Assembly (NCBI RefSeq): GCF_001426945.1
Contig: NZ_LMFS01000003.1
Location: forward strand, 462,818-526,817
Direction of reading: 5' to 3'
Source of the DNA: Pseudolabrys sp. Root1462
GTDB taxonomy: Bacteria; Pseudomonadota; Alphaproteobacteria; Rhizobiales; Xanthobacteraceae
DNA: 64,000 bases
Program-made: the position numbers and the translations under genes
The notes under the pieces: generated by a model
What the model was told of the DNA's origin: nothing
The model's database searches: none
The model's input: only the letters and a program-made list of their open reading frames with translations
Shown here: positions 1 to 9,096 of the stretch, piece by piece
How positions within the stretch are numbered: the first letter of the stretch is position 1
How the letters are laid out: each line of letters starts with the position of its first letter

Positions 1-238
1 CAGTGCCGGCGGGCGGAGCCCCGGCGCCGCCCGAGCGCCTGGCGTGCGTATTCGCCAAGCCCGCGGGCACCGCGCCCTGCTCCCACTGAAACGACGCCTC
101 ATGACAGCGCCCCCGGCCGGAACAGGACGTATTGTATATAGTCCTATAAGGAGACAACGTCAAGGTATATTTTCCGAGAGAGCGCCGCGGGCTGTCAGCA
201 GGCCGGGTCCGATCCAGGGGACGACCGGACAGATACGC

Positions 239-718
239 TCATGCCCGGTGATACGGATGCCCGGATAGAATCGTCGTGGCGCGGTAGAGCTGTTCGAGCA
301 GCATGACGCGAACCATTTGATGCGGCCAGGTCGCCTTGCCGAAAGACAGCCGCAGCGAAGCCTTGTCGCGCAGACTGGCAGCAAGCCCATCGGCGCCGCC
401 GATCATGAACACCACCGCCGGCACATTGTTGCCGCGCCAGGTCGCAAGTTCTGTGGCGAAAGCCTCGCTGCCGAGCGCATCGCCTTTCTCGTCGAGCAGC
501 GCCACCGCGGCGCCTTGCGGAATGACATTGGCGAGCGCGATCGATTCCTCGAGCATGCGCTTCATCACTTCGTCGGCACGGCTCTCGCGGATCTCAATGA
601 CCTCGACCGCTTTCCAGCCGAGCGCACGGCCGGCCTGGTTCGCGCGTTTGAGATAACGCTCGGCGAGTTCGGACTCCGGGCCTTTCAGGCGGCCGATGGC
701 GGCGATGATGATGCGCAT
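239..718 (-). CDS. rlmH: 23S rRNA (pseudouridine-1915-N3)-methyltransferase RlmH
   Basis: A 159-residue SPOUT-type methyltransferase that would methylate pseudouridine 1915 in helix 69 of 23S rRNA in assembled 70S ribosomes. The protein starts with MRIIIAAIGRLK, has the cofactor-binding stretch VVFMIGGADG around residues 102-111, and ends in the family-typical GHPYHRA tail. Length matches the usual 155-160 residues. It is the last minus-strand gene of the nadD-rsfS-rlmH order conserved in alphaproteobacteria, but here a plus-strand GNAT gene separates it from rsfS. Family assignment is secure; activity is inferred from the family. Confidence 0.95.
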   Translation of the reverse strand: MRIIIAAIGRLKGPESELAERYLKRANQAGRALGWKAVEVIEIRESRADEVMKRMLEESIALANVIPQGAAVALLDEKGDALGSEAFATELATWRGNNVPAVVFMIGGADGLAASLRDKASLRLSFGKATWPHQMVRVMLLEQLYRATTILSGHPYHRA

Positions 719-841
719 GACGCAAAGAATGTATCAGCTTGGCCGCGGTTTGTCCGGCAGCAGCGAGCGATTGGCGATACCGCGCTTGTTGCGGGCGCTG
801 GGCTCTTCTAGGCTGGCCGTCCTGTCTACGCCGGAGTCACG

Positions 842-1303
842 ATGAACATCTCGCCTGTCATTCGACCGCTTGTGCGCGCCGATTACGATCAATGGTTGCC
901 GCTGTGGAACGGGTACAACGAATTCTACGGCCGCGTCGGACCGACGGCGCTGCCCGCCGAAATCACACAGGCAACCTGGTCGCGACTCTTCGACGGTTAC
1001 GAGCCGGTCCGTGGCTTGGCTGCCGAGTACGATGGCCGACTGGTGGGATTGGTGCATTATCTATTCCACCGCAGCACAACGCTGCTCGGGCCGATCTGCT
1101 ATCTGCAGGATCTGTTCACCGACGGGACGCTCCGCGGCAAGGGCATCGGCCGTGCGTTGATCGAAGCCGTCTACGAGCAGGCAAGGCAAGGCGGCTCGAG
1201 TCGGGTCTATTGGCAGACCCATGAAACCAATCAGACCGCGATGCGCCTTTACAATCAGGTGGCGGCGCGTTCGGGCTTCATCGTCTATCGCAAAGAGCTG
1301 TGA
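842..1303 (+). CDS. GNAT family N-acetyltransferase
   Basis: A 153-residue acetyl-CoA-dependent acyltransferase of the GNAT fold. The acetyl-CoA loop is visible as LRGKGIGRALIEAVYEQA (about residues 98-115), followed by the VYWQTHETN and AMRLYNQV elements that end the fold. A GGAG sequence lies about 8 bases before the ATG. It sits alone on the plus strand between rlmH and rsfS and converges with rsfS. The substrate cannot be told from sequence; small-molecule amines or protein N-termini are both possible. Confidence 0.85.
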   Translation: MNISPVIRPLVRADYDQWLPLWNGYNEFYGRVGPTALPAEITQATWSRLFDGYEPVRGLAAEYDGRLVGLVHYLFHRSTTLLGPICYLQDLFTDGTLRGKGIGRALIEAVYEQARQGGSSRVYWQTHETNQTAMRLYNQVAARSGFIVYRKEL

Positions 1304-1331
1304 AACCTGCCGCCGATGCCGGCGCCGACGG

Positions 1332-1856
1332 TTACGCGCTCCACATCTTCTCGATGTTGTAGAAGGCGCGGACCTCGGGACGAAAGATGTGCACCAGCAC
1401 GCTGCCGGTATCGATCACCACCCAGTCGCCCTGTCGCAAACCTTCGACGGCGATGCCGGTCATGCCGGCGGCTTTCAGATCCTTGACGATGCGGTCGGCG
1501 ATCGAGGCCAGATGCACGTTGGAGCGGCCGGTCCCCACCACCATGGTGTCGCCGATCGACGACTTGTCGGACAGATCAATGACCACGACGTCCTCGGCCT
1601 TCATGTCGTCGAGGCTGTGACGAATGATCTTCAGCCACTTGCTCTCGGGAGGTTTCGCCTTGGCGACGGCCTTCGGCGCGGGCGCCGGTTTGGGACTTGG
1701 CTTAACGCTCGCTTTCGCAAGCGCGCGCGGGCTCACCTTGTTGCCGGCGGACGAACTGGTCTTGTTTTTCTTCGCGGCGGCCGCCTTCTTGCTGCCCCCT
1801 TTGGCCGCGCCTGAGCGCTTGCCAGCGGACGAACGCGATGCAGTTCGGGATTTCAC
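1332..1856 (-). CDS. rsfS: Ribosomal silencing factor RsfS with a Lys/Ala-rich N-terminal extension
   Basis: The RsfS/Iojap core occupies about residues 71-174 and includes DDMKAEDVVVIDL, VGTGRSNVHLASIADR, GDWVVIDTGSVLVHIF and the closing YNIEKMW. Members bind ribosomal protein L14 and block subunit joining when nutrients are short. The usual length is about 105-140 residues; here about 70 residues rich in Lys, Ala, Ser and Pro precede the core. The start could lie further in, but the low-complexity stretch is open throughout and no better start stands out. It follows nadD, whose C-terminus carries a similar Lys/Ala-rich tail. Confidence 0.88.
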   Translation of the reverse strand: MKSRTASRSSAGKRSGAAKGGSKKAAAAKKNKTSSSAGNKVSPRALAKASVKPSPKPAPAPKAVAKAKPPESKWLKIIRHSLDDMKAEDVVVIDLSDKSSIGDTMVVGTGRSNVHLASIADRIVKDLKAAGMTGIAVEGLRQGDWVVIDTGSVLVHIFRPEVRAFYNIEKMWSA

Positions 1857-1948
1857 GGTCTTTGCCAGGGGAGCTTGGTCCTTTTGCCCGATTTGCCAAG
1901 TTATCGATCTAACTTGAAGCCGGATGAATAACGCTTACGGCAGGATAG

Positions 1949-2755
1949 CTATTTCGCGCCTTTGCGGGAAGCCTTGCCGGATACCTTGCCGCGCTTGGCG
2001 GCCGGTCTGGCCTTGCGTGCCTTGCTGCCGCGGGCGGGAGCGGCGCTGCGGCGCGTCGCCGCCTTCTTCTTCGTGGTCGCTTTGCTGCGCGATTTCTTCT
2101 TGCCGGTGGCCTTGCGGGTCGAGGTCTTCGGCGCCTGTTTTGCCGTGTCGGCCGCCGGCGTCGTGGACTTCGCCGGTTCCTCGGTCTTCCGCTTTTCGCG
2201 CAACGCGCGCAGGGCGGTCGAGGACAGCACCGATTTCAAGCCGTGCAGGTAGGTCCACACCGGAGGCCGGCGTCCCGGCAGCGACGTCGCCGCCTCTTCG
2301 GGAATGCGGAAGCGCCACAGCGCCTGCGCCGCGGTGCTGTTCGATGCGTAAAGGCTCGGCCCCGGGCGGTCGACGACGACGATCGGAATGAGCTCGGCGA
2401 TGGCGCGCCATTTCTGCCAGCGGTGGAAATGACGAAGATTGTCGGCGCCCATGATCCAGACGAACTGCACGCCGGGGCAGCGGGCGCGCAGCCATTCGAT
2501 GGTGTCGTAGGTGTAGCGCGTGTTGATCACGGCCTCGAGCCCGGTGACATCGATGCGCGGATGACTGGCGAGGCGGCGCGCCGCCTCCATGCGCTCGGCG
2601 AGCGGCGCCAGATGACTAGTGTTTTTCAGCGGATTGCCGGGCGTCACCAGCCACCAGACGCGATCGAGCTTCAGCCGCTTCATCGCCAGCAGGCAGGCAT
2701 CGAGATGGGCGCGGTGCGGCGGATCGAACGAGCCGCCGAACAGGCCGATGCGCAT
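1949..2755 (-). CDS. nadD: Nicotinate-nucleotide adenylyltransferase NadD with a basic C-terminal tail
   Basis: Transfers AMP from ATP to nicotinate mononucleotide in NAD synthesis. The nucleotidyltransferase fold begins at once with [14 protein letters not shown] and includes [21 protein letters not shown] and the SSTALR motif near residue 180. I chose the ATG that puts this motif at the N-terminus (268 residues); an in-frame GTG at 2825-2827, just after the proA stop, would add 24 residues. Neither has a clear ribosome site. After about residue 190 the protein runs into roughly 78 residues of Lys/Ala/Thr/Arg low complexity, absent from standard NadD. It lies between proA and rsfS. Confidence 0.9.
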   Translation of the reverse strand: MRIGLFGGSFDPPHRAHLDACLLAMKRLKLDRVWWLVTPGNPLKNTSHLAPLAERMEAARRLASHPRIDVTGLEAVINTRYTYDTIEWLRARCPGVQFVWIMGADNLRHFHRWQKWRAIAELIPIVVVDRPGPSLYASNSTAAQALWRFRIPEEAATSLPGRRPPVWTYLHGLKSVLSSTALRALREKRKTEEPAKSTTPAADTAKQAPKTSTRKATGKKKSRSKATTKKKAATRRSAAPARGSKARKARPAAKRGKVSGKASRKGAK

Positions 2756-2831
2756 GCGGGGGGCGTGCGGTGGGATGATCCGTTCGATGGTCGGCAGGCG
2801 GGTCTGCGCAGGCGGCGATGACGTCACGATG

Positions 2832-4136
2832 TCACGGCCGCGTCTGACCGGTGCCGCGGATGCGGTACTTGAACGTCGTGAGCTGTTCGGCGCCGACCGG
2901 GCCGCGCGCATGCAGACGGCCGGTGGCGATGCCGATCTCGGCGCCGAAACCGAACTCGCCGCCGTCGGCGAACTGGGTCGAGGCATTGTGCAGCACGATC
3001 GCGGAATCAACTTCGCGCAAGAACTTGTCCGCCGCCGCCTGGTCGGCGGTGACGATGGCGTCCGTGTGATGCGAGCCGTAGCGTTCGATGTGATCGATCG
3101 CGGCATCGACGCCGTCGACGACGCCGGCGGTGATGATGGCGTCGAGATATTCGGTCTTCCAGTCGTCGTCGCTGGCAGCCTTGACGCGTTTGTCGGCGGC
3201 CTGCACCGCGGCATCGCCGCGGATCTCGCAGCCGGCCTCGATCAGCATGTCGATCAGCGGCTTGAGCAGGGTCGACGCCGCGGCGCGATCGACCAGCAAG
3301 GTCTCGGCGGCGCCGCACACGCCGGTGCGGCGCATCTTGGCATTGAGCACGATCGCCTTGGCCATCGCCGGATCGGCGGCCTTATCGACATAGACGTGAT
3401 TGACGCCCTCGAGATGCGCGAACACGGGCACGCGCGCCTCCGCCTGGACGCGGGCGACGAGGCCCTTGCCGCCGCGCGGCACGATGACGTCGATATTGTT
3501 GTCGAGGCCGGTGAGCATCAGCCCGACCGCGGCGCGGTCGCGTGTCGGCACCAACTGGATCGCCGCCTCGGGTAAATTGGCTTCGCGCAGGCCCTGCGTC
3601 AGGCAGGCGTGAATAGCGCGGCTCGACTGCGTCGAGTCGGAGCCGCCGCGCAGGATCGCCGCATTGCCGGCCTTGAGGCACAGCGCGCCGGCGTCGGCGG
3701 TGACGTTCGGGCGGCTCTCGTAGATGATACCGACAACGCCGAGCGGCTCGCGCACGCGTTCGATCGTCATGCCGTTCGGCCGCGTCCAGGATTCCATCAC
3801 GGCGCCGACCGGGTCGGGCAGGTCGCGCACCACGTCGATGCCGTCGGCGATGCCGTCGATATTCTTGTCGGTGAGCTTGAGGCGATCGAGCATCGCACCG
3901 GTCATGCCGTTGTTACGTGCCTCGGCGATATCGGCGGCGTTGGCGGCGAGGATCTCGGCCTTGCGGGCGCGAATGGCGGCGGCCATGGCGGCGAGCGCGC
4001 GGTTCTTCTGCTCGGCCGGCGCGAGCGCCAGCGCCCGGGCAGCGGCGCGCGCGTCGCGGCCGATCCCGGTCATAGTCCTCGCCAGGCTGGCGGCATCGCC
4101 AGACCCGTCAATTGCTTTCAAAGGCGCCGTCATCAC
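2832..4136 (-). CDS. proA: Gamma-glutamyl phosphate reductase (proline synthesis)
   Basis: A 434-residue NADPH-dependent reductase that converts glutamyl-5-phosphate to glutamate semialdehyde, step two of proline synthesis. It is an aldehyde-dehydrogenase-fold enzyme; the catalytic cysteine is Cys274 in [13 protein letters not shown], and the family-typical [20 protein letters not shown] and [19 protein letters not shown] stretches are intact. Length is normal for the family. A second Met follows the first, so the start could be 3 bases later. It is followed closely by nadD; its partner proB is about 0.7 kb upstream rather than adjacent, so proA probably needs its own promoter. Confidence 0.96.
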   Translation of the reverse strand: MMTAPLKAIDGSGDAASLARTMTGIGRDARAAARALALAPAEQKNRALAAMAAAIRARKAEILAANAADIAEARNNGMTGAMLDRLKLTDKNIDGIADGIDVVRDLPDPVGAVMESWTRPNGMTIERVREPLGVVGIIYESRPNVTADAGALCLKAGNAAILRGGSDSTQSSRAIHACLTQGLREANLPEAAIQLVPTRDRAAVGLMLTGLDNNIDVIVPRGGKGLVARVQAEARVPVFAHLEGVNHVYVDKAADPAMAKAIVLNAKMRRTGVCGAAETLLVDRAAASTLLKPLIDMLIEAGCEIRGDAAVQAADKRVKAASDDDWKTEYLDAIITAGVVDGVDAAIDHIERYGSHHTDAIVTADQAAADKFLREVDSAIVLHNASTQFADGGEFGFGAEIGIATGRLHARGPVGAEQLTTFKYRIRGTGQTRP

Positions 4137-4397
4137 CAGAAACCCGGCCGTTTTGTCCCGTACCCAGCTACCCCGCGGCCCGTCCGGAGGCCGGGAAGCT
4201 TTCCTACCACGTCAAGTCCGGCGCGGCGAGATGGCCCCGGCCCCCTGAATAGCCGGTCTGCGCCTGGGGATAACGAGGATAACCCGGCGCGGCCGGAAAC
4301 CCGTCAAGGGGGCTACATATTGGTACGACAGGGTGCGATTAACCAACCGCGCAAGGCTTTTTGGAGCGTTTCCGGGCCGGCGCGCATGGAGGGTGCC

Positions 4398-4613
4398 ATG
4401 GCGTACAGTTCAAGCCGTCTGCCCACGCGGTTTCCGGTCGGCACGAAGTTCGTGATCGAGGGCCGTCCCGGCGACGAAGGCCAGATGCAGGTGTTCAGCC
4501 GCTTCATCGAATTTCCCGACGGCACCCGGCTCAAGTTGCCGAAGCGGCCGCTGCCGCAAAAGTCGGCCCCGGCCGGCCGGCGCGCGCGTATCAAGCGGGC
4601 GCGCAGCCACTGA
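4398..4613 (+). CDS. Small conserved hypothetical protein
   Basis: A 71-residue protein of unknown function. It contains a compact beta-rich segment (FPVGTKFVIEGR, then FSRFIEFPDGTRLKLPKR) and ends in a basic Arg/Lys/Ala tail. I chose the ATG at 4398 because GGAGGG sits about 5 bases upstream; an in-frame ATG at 4386 has no comparable site. From memory, similar short proteins with an FPVGTK...FPDG pattern are common in Bradyrhizobium relatives, but I cannot verify that here. It lies on the plus strand between proA and proB, dividing a normally continuous block, and is followed by a strong hairpin. Confidence 0.7.
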   Translation: MAYSSSRLPTRFPVGTKFVIEGRPGDEGQMQVFSRFIEFPDGTRLKLPKRPLPQKSAPAGRRARIKRARSH

Positions 4614-4634
4614 CCGATCGGCGCCGCAAACAGA

Positions 4635-4659
4635 AACCCCGGCCACGAGGGCCGGGGTT
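4635..4659 (+). terminator. GC-rich hairpin after the small gene
   Basis: A perfect 10-bp stem (AACCCCGGCC at 4635-4644 with GGCCGGGGTT at 4650-4659) closes a 5-base loop 21 bases after the stop of the small plus-strand gene. No long T-run follows, so termination could be imperfect; it could also serve the minus-strand proB transcript. Confidence 0.6.
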
Positions 4660-4871
4660 AATGGGCGATCGTGCAATCGCCTCGTAGGGTCGCTGGGTTC
4701 AGGTGGGAGTCGAAGGCTCGTCACCCAACAGTCGTCCTTGCAGCCAGATCAGCACCAGAGTTGTAACCAGATGGCCGTGTTCGTCGCGCGTCGTGCCGGA
4801 ACAACGGCCGAAGCGCGCGAGAGTTTCCTCACGAGTTTGTTAGAAAACTTAACGGTCTCTTTTTCCGGCTC

Positions 4872-6014
4872 TTAGAGACCGCCGCCCATCACCAGGTCGT
4901 CGCGGTGCACGATTTCGGTGCGGCCGGTGAAGCCGAGGATCAAGAGCACATCGGCGGACGAGCGGCCGACGATCTTTTCCGCGTCGGCGACATCATAGGC
5001 GACCAGGCCGCGGCCGACCTCGGCGCCGTCGGGGCCGCGCAGGATCACCGCATCGCCGCGGCCGAAATCGCCTTCGATCTTCTTGACGCCGGCGGGCAGC
5101 AGGCTCTTGCCGGTGCGCAGCGCCTGCACCGCGCCGGCATCGATGTGCAACGCGCCGCGCGGCTCGAGCGAACCGGCGATCCATTTCTTGCGCGAGGTCA
5201 CCGGATTGGCCGGTGTCAGGAACCAGGTGCACGGCCCGCCATCGGCGATGGCTTTGAGCGGATTCATCACGCGGCCGGAGGCGATGACCATGTGGACGCC
5301 GGCGGTGGTGGCGATCTTGCCGGCCTCGATCTTGGTGACCATGCCGCCGCGCGACAGTTCGGAGCCCGAGGCGCCGGCCATGCTCTCGATCTCCGCGGTG
5401 ATGCGCGGCACCACCGGAATGAGCTTGGCGTCGTTGCCGGGCGCCGGCGGCTTGTCGTAGAGGCCGTCGATATCGGACAGCAGCACCAAGAGATCGGCGC
5501 TGACCATGGTGGCGACACGCGCGGCGAGGCGATCGTTGTCGCCGTAGCGGATTTCGCTGGTCGCCACGGTGTCGTTCTCGTTGATCACCGGCACCGCGCG
5601 CCATTCCAGCAACTTGTCGATGGTCTCGCGCGCGTTGAGATAGCGCCGGCGCTCCTCGGTGTCGGTGAGCGTCAGCAGGATCTGGCCGGCGGTGATGCGG
5701 TGTGCGCTCAAGGTCTCCGACCACGAGCGGGCGAGCGCGATCTGGCCGACCGCGGCGGCGGCCTGCGCTTCCTCGAGTTTGAGCGCGCCGCGCGGCAGCT
5801 TGAGCGTGGCCCGCGCCAGCGCGATGGCGCCGGACGACACCACCAGCACGTCACGCTTGCCGTCATGCAGATTGGCAATGTCGTCGACCAGCGACGCCAG
5901 CCAGGCGCGCTTGAGCTCGCCGGCCGCGGAATCGACGAGCAGCGACGAGCCCACCTTGATGACGATACGGCGGAACGAGGCGAGGGACGGTGTGGGCGAC
6001 GAAGCAGGTGACAT
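4872..6014 (-). CDS. proB: Glutamate 5-kinase (proline synthesis)
   Basis: A 380-residue kinase that phosphorylates glutamate with ATP, the first and feedback-controlled step of proline synthesis. The amino-acid-kinase domain fills about residues 10-260, with [12 protein letters not shown] at the phosphate loop, [31 protein letters not shown] and [15 protein letters not shown]-terminal PUA domain follows (about 285-365), as in the long proline-regulated form. The gene is in line with proA, but a 0.7-kb stretch with an opposite-strand gene separates them, and 10 kb of unrelated genes separates it from obgE. Confidence 0.96.
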   Translation of the reverse strand: MSPASSPTPSLASFRRIVIKVGSSLLVDSAAGELKRAWLASLVDDIANLHDGKRDVLVVSSGAIALARATLKLPRGALKLEEAQAAAAVGQIALARSWSETLSAHRITAGQILLTLTDTEERRRYLNARETIDKLLEWRAVPVINENDTVATSEIRYGDNDRLAARVATMVSADLLVLLSDIDGLYDKPPAPGNDAKLIPVVPRITAEIESMAGASGSELSRGGMVTKIEAGKIATTAGVHMVIASGRVMNPLKAIADGGPCTWFLTPANPVTSRKKWIAGSLEPRGALHIDAGAVQALRTGKSLLPAGVKKIEGDFGRGDAVILRGPDGAEVGRGLVAYDVADAEKIVGRSSADVLLILGFTGRTEIVHRDDLVMGGGL

Positions 6015-6090
6015 GGCTTGACGGTGGTTCGAGATGGCGCGCTCTTAGCACGCCACCCCGCATCCCGTCATGCACCCCGACAGGGGTGGC

Positions 6091-7317
6091 TCAGGAGCCG
6101 TTCTTGCGCTGCTTGCCGACGGCATCCGGAGCGACCGGCGGCGCGGCATTGCCCCAGTTGTTGCGGACGTAAGTCAGTACATCCGCCACCTGCTGGTCGG
6201 TCAGGCGCCAGGCAAAGGACGGCATGGCCGGCGTGGTCGGCGCCGCGGCGGTGACGGCGCCCTGGCTGCCGGCCAACACGATATGGATCAGGGTCGTGGG
6301 ATCGCCTTGCTGGACGACGCTGTTGCCGGCGAGCTTCGGGAAGAGCGCGCCCTGGCCGCTGCCGTCGCCGTTATGGCAGGCGGAGCAGTTCACGGCGTAA
6401 ATCCTGGCGCCGGTCTGCATCGCCGGATTGTCGGTCGCGACCGGCGTGGGCGCCGCCTTGTCCGACGCCGGCAGGTCCTTGAGGTAAACGGCAATGGCCT
6501 TGAGGTCGGCATCGGTCATTTTCGAGGTCGAGTTCTCGATCACCTCGCGCATCGGGCCGGAGCCGATGCTGCCGCGGCCGACACCGGTCTTCAGATAAGA
6601 CACGATCTCTTCGGCGCTCCAACTGCCGACGCCCTCATGCAGATTCCCGGTGATGTTCGGCGCGAACCAGCCCTGCAGGACAGTCCCGGTCAGGCCGCCC
6701 TTGTCGGCGCCGAGCGCGGATTTCGGCGCGTGGCACACGCTGCAATGGCCGGCGGCCTCGACGATATAGGCGCCGCGATTCCACTCATCGGTCTTCTTCG
6801 GATCGGGCTTGAAGTCGCCGGGCGTGAAATTGATCCAGTTCCATCCGGCCATCAGCAGGCGGATGTTGAACGGGAACGGCAGCCGGTTCGACTGCACTTC
6901 GTTCGTGACCGGCTGCACGGTGCGGAAATAGGCCCACAGCGCGGCGACGTCGCTGTCGGTCATCTTGGTATAGGCCGTGTAGGGCATGGCCGGGTAAAGC
7001 CGTTTGCCGCCATGGCCGATGCCTTGCTTCAGCGCGCGGCGGAAATCCGCTTCCGACCAGGTGCCGATGCCGGTCGCGCCGTCGGGCGTTATGTTCGGCG
7101 CGACCAGCGTGCCGAACGGCGTTTCGAGCGAGACGCCGCCGGCATAGGGTTTGCCGCCCGGCGCGGTATGGCAGCCGGCGCAATCGCCGAGCGCGGCCTG
7201 ATAGCGACCGGCGTTGATCTGATCGAATGGCAGTTCGACGGCGCGGGCGATTCCGGCGCTGACAACGAGCGCAGCAACGGCCGCGACGATCCGTGACGGC
7301 TTCATGATCGCTTTCAT
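6091..7317 (-). CDS. Tri-haem cytochrome c subunit of a periplasmic dehydrogenase
   Basis: A 408-residue exported protein with three c-type haem sites: CAGCH at 46-50, CSVCH at 192-196 and CSACH at 311-315. A signal peptide covers about residues 1-27 and ends in AGIARA. This is the usual layout of the electron-transfer subunit of membrane-associated alcohol, gluconate or sorbitol dehydrogenases, which passes electrons to ubiquinone or an oxidase. The ATG at 7317 overlaps the stop of the flavoprotein gene (ATGA), showing translational coupling. An internal Met at residue 5 is an alternative start. The natural substrate is not visible. Confidence 0.9.
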   Translation of the reverse strand: MKAIMKPSRIVAAVAALVVSAGIARAVELPFDQINAGRYQAALGDCAGCHTAPGGKPYAGGVSLETPFGTLVAPNITPDGATGIGTWSEADFRRALKQGIGHGGKRLYPAMPYTAYTKMTDSDVAALWAYFRTVQPVTNEVQSNRLPFPFNIRLLMAGWNWINFTPGDFKPDPKKTDEWNRGAYIVEAAGHCSVCHAPKSALGADKGGLTGTVLQGWFAPNITGNLHEGVGSWSAEEIVSYLKTGVGRGSIGSGPMREVIENSTSKMTDADLKAIAVYLKDLPASDKAAPTPVATDNPAMQTGARIYAVNCSACHNGDGSGQGALFPKLAGNSVVQQGDPTTLIHIVLAGSQGAVTAAAPTTPAMPSFAWRLTDQQVADVLTYVRNNWGNAAPPVAPDAVGKQRKNGS

Positions 7318-9080
7318 GCCTGCACCAGGGCGGCGCCGGGATTGCGGAGATACTGGTTGCGGATCGCGTCGGCGGCATGGAAGGCGAGGGCGCCCACCGT
7401 CCCCGTCGGGTTCTTGCCGGCGTTCTGCGGGAACGCCGAAGCGCCGATGACGAACACGTTCGGCACGTCCCAGCTCTGCAGATACTTGTTCACCGCGCTG
7501 GTCTTCGGATCGGCGCCCATGATGGCGCCGCCGGTGTTGTGAGTGCTCTGGTACGGCACCGAATTCCACGACTTGTTCCGGCGCGCCTCGACATACTGCT
7601 TCGGCTTGAGCGCTTTGGCGATTTCCACCATGCGATCGGAAACCCAATGCGACATGCGGATGTCGTTGTCGGGGAAGTCGAAGGTCATGCGCAGCAGCGG
7701 GCGGCCGAAGCGATCCTTGTAGGTCGGGTCGAGGTCGAGATAGTTGCCGCGCGCGGCATAGCTCGAGCCCTGCGAGGAGAAGCCGAGCGTGCTGAGGTAA
7801 TTGTCCTTCGTGGCCTTCTTCCAGGCGCTGCCCCAGCGCGGCGTGCCCGGCGGCGTCGGCCGGAAGCCTATCGGACGGCCATTGGTCGGAATGCAGTTGA
7901 TGCCGGCGCCGCCGACGAAATCCAGCGATCCGTGATCGAAGGCATCGCCGTTGAAATCGTCCACCGTCTGACCGCAGGCGCCCGAGGCGATGAACGGATT
8001 GAAGTTCTTGTCCTCGAAGAAAAGCTGAATGCCGGCATTGGTCTGGTAGCAGTAATTGCGGCCGACCGTGCCTTCGCCGGTTTGCGGATCGTAGATCTTG
8101 CCGATCTTCGACAGCATCATCAGGCGCGCATTATGCAGGCCGTAGGCGCAGAGCAGCACCATCTCGGCGGGCTGTTCCCATTCGACGCCCGAGGAGTCGA
8201 TATAGGTGACGCCCTTCGCCATCTTGCCGGCGCCATCGAGATTGACCTGCAGCACCTCGCTGTTGCAGCGCGCCTCGAAGTTCGATTTGCGCATCAGCAG
8301 CGGCAGGATGGTGGTCTGGGCGCTCGACTTCGAGTAGTTGGCGCAGCCGAAGCGCTCGCAGAACCCGCACATCGTGCACTGGCCCATGGCGATGCCGAGC
8401 GGATTGACATAGGACTTCGACAGGTTGGCAGAGGGGGTCGGAAACGGATGATAACCGACCGACTTCGCGCCTTCGGCAAATAGTGTAGGCGCGTAGGGCA
8501 TCTGCATCGGCGGCAGCGGATATTCGCGCTTGCGCGCGCTTTCAAACGGATTGCCGCCCTCCTGGATATTGCCGTTGAGATTGCCGGCCTTGCCGGAAAT
8601 GCCGCAGAGATATTCGAAGCGGTCGTAGGCGCTTTCCATCTCGTCGTAGGTGACGCCCCAGTCCTGCACCTGCAGATCGGCGATGCGTCCTTCGCCGTAA
8701 CGCTGAGTCAGATGGCTCTTCGTTTCGAAGTCGCTCTGCCAGAACCGCCAGGTGTGGCCGTTCCAGTGCACGCCGGCGCCGCCGACACCGGTGCCGGGGA
8801 GGAACGAGCCGTAATCGCGCATCGGCAACGCCGTTTGCGACGTCGTGTTGCGCATCGTCATGGCTTCCTGCGCGGGCTGCAGGAACAGGTCGCGACGAAC
8901 GGCGTAGCGCAGTTCGTCCTGCATGTAGCCGATGTTGAAATCGGTGGCGGTGTCGCGCCACGGGCCGCGCTCGATGGCGACGACGTCGAGTCCTGTTTCG
9001 GTGAGTTCGTGAGCAAGAATGGCGCCGGTCCAGCCGAGGCCGACGATCACCACATCCTTGGGCGGGAGTTTGCGTGCCAT
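7314..9080 (-). CDS. GMC-family FAD oxidoreductase, large subunit
   Basis: A 588-residue flavoprotein with an N-terminal dinucleotide fold (DVVIVGLGWTGAILAHELTE) and the conserved C-terminal FAD/substrate region (STHNTGGAIMG and NPTGTVGALAFHAADAI). A cysteine cluster, CTMCGFCERFGC (Cys at about 235, 238, 241 and 246), recalls the iron-sulfur motif of the catalytic subunit of FAD glucose dehydrogenases. No signal peptide; such subunits are exported with a Tat-signal partner. I chose the ATG at 9080 (AAGGTC upstream, 16 bases after the previous stop) over a longer open frame beginning at 9146. It would oxidise an alcohol, polyol or sugar acid and hand electrons to the cytochrome subunit. Confidence 0.9.
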   Translation of the reverse strand: MARKLPPKDVVIVGLGWTGAILAHELTETGLDVVAIERGPWRDTATDFNIGYMQDELRYAVRRDLFLQPAQEAMTMRNTTSQTALPMRDYGSFLPGTGVGGAGVHWNGHTWRFWQSDFETKSHLTQRYGEGRIADLQVQDWGVTYDEMESAYDRFEYLCGISGKAGNLNGNIQEGGNPFESARKREYPLPPMQMPYAPTLFAEGAKSVGYHPFPTPSANLSKSYVNPLGIAMGQCTMCGFCERFGCANYSKSSAQTTILPLLMRKSNFEARCNSEVLQVNLDGAGKMAKGVTYIDSSGVEWEQPAEMVLLCAYGLHNARLMMLSKIGKIYDPQTGEGTVGRNYCYQTNAGIQLFFEDKNFNPFIASGACGQTVDDFNGDAFDHGSLDFVGGAGINCIPTNGRPIGFRPTPPGTPRWGSAWKKATKDNYLSTLGFSSQGSSYAARGNYLDLDPTYKDRFGRPLLRMTFDFPDNDIRMSHWVSDRMVEIAKALKPKQYVEARRNKSWNSVPYQSTHNTGGAIMGADPKTSAVNKYLQSWDVPNVFVIGASAFPQNAGKNPTGTVGALAFHAADAIRNQYLRNPGAALVQA

Positions 9081-9096
9081 GTCGTGACCTTTGGGC

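Noticed and set aside
1-102. Minus-strand frame open to the window edge (starts MRRRFSGS...).
   Set aside because: It could be the start of the next gene (often an EnvC-type peptidase after rlmH), but only 34 codons are visible and nothing in them is diagnostic.
317-811. Plus-strand open frame of 164 codons antisense to rlmH.
   Set aside because: It is the shadow of rlmH in GC-rich DNA; His/Arg/Ala-rich product without any motif.
3609-4613. 334-codon plus-strand frame over proA and the small gene.
   Set aside because: Only its last 71 codons, starting at 4398, look like protein; the rest is antisense to proA.
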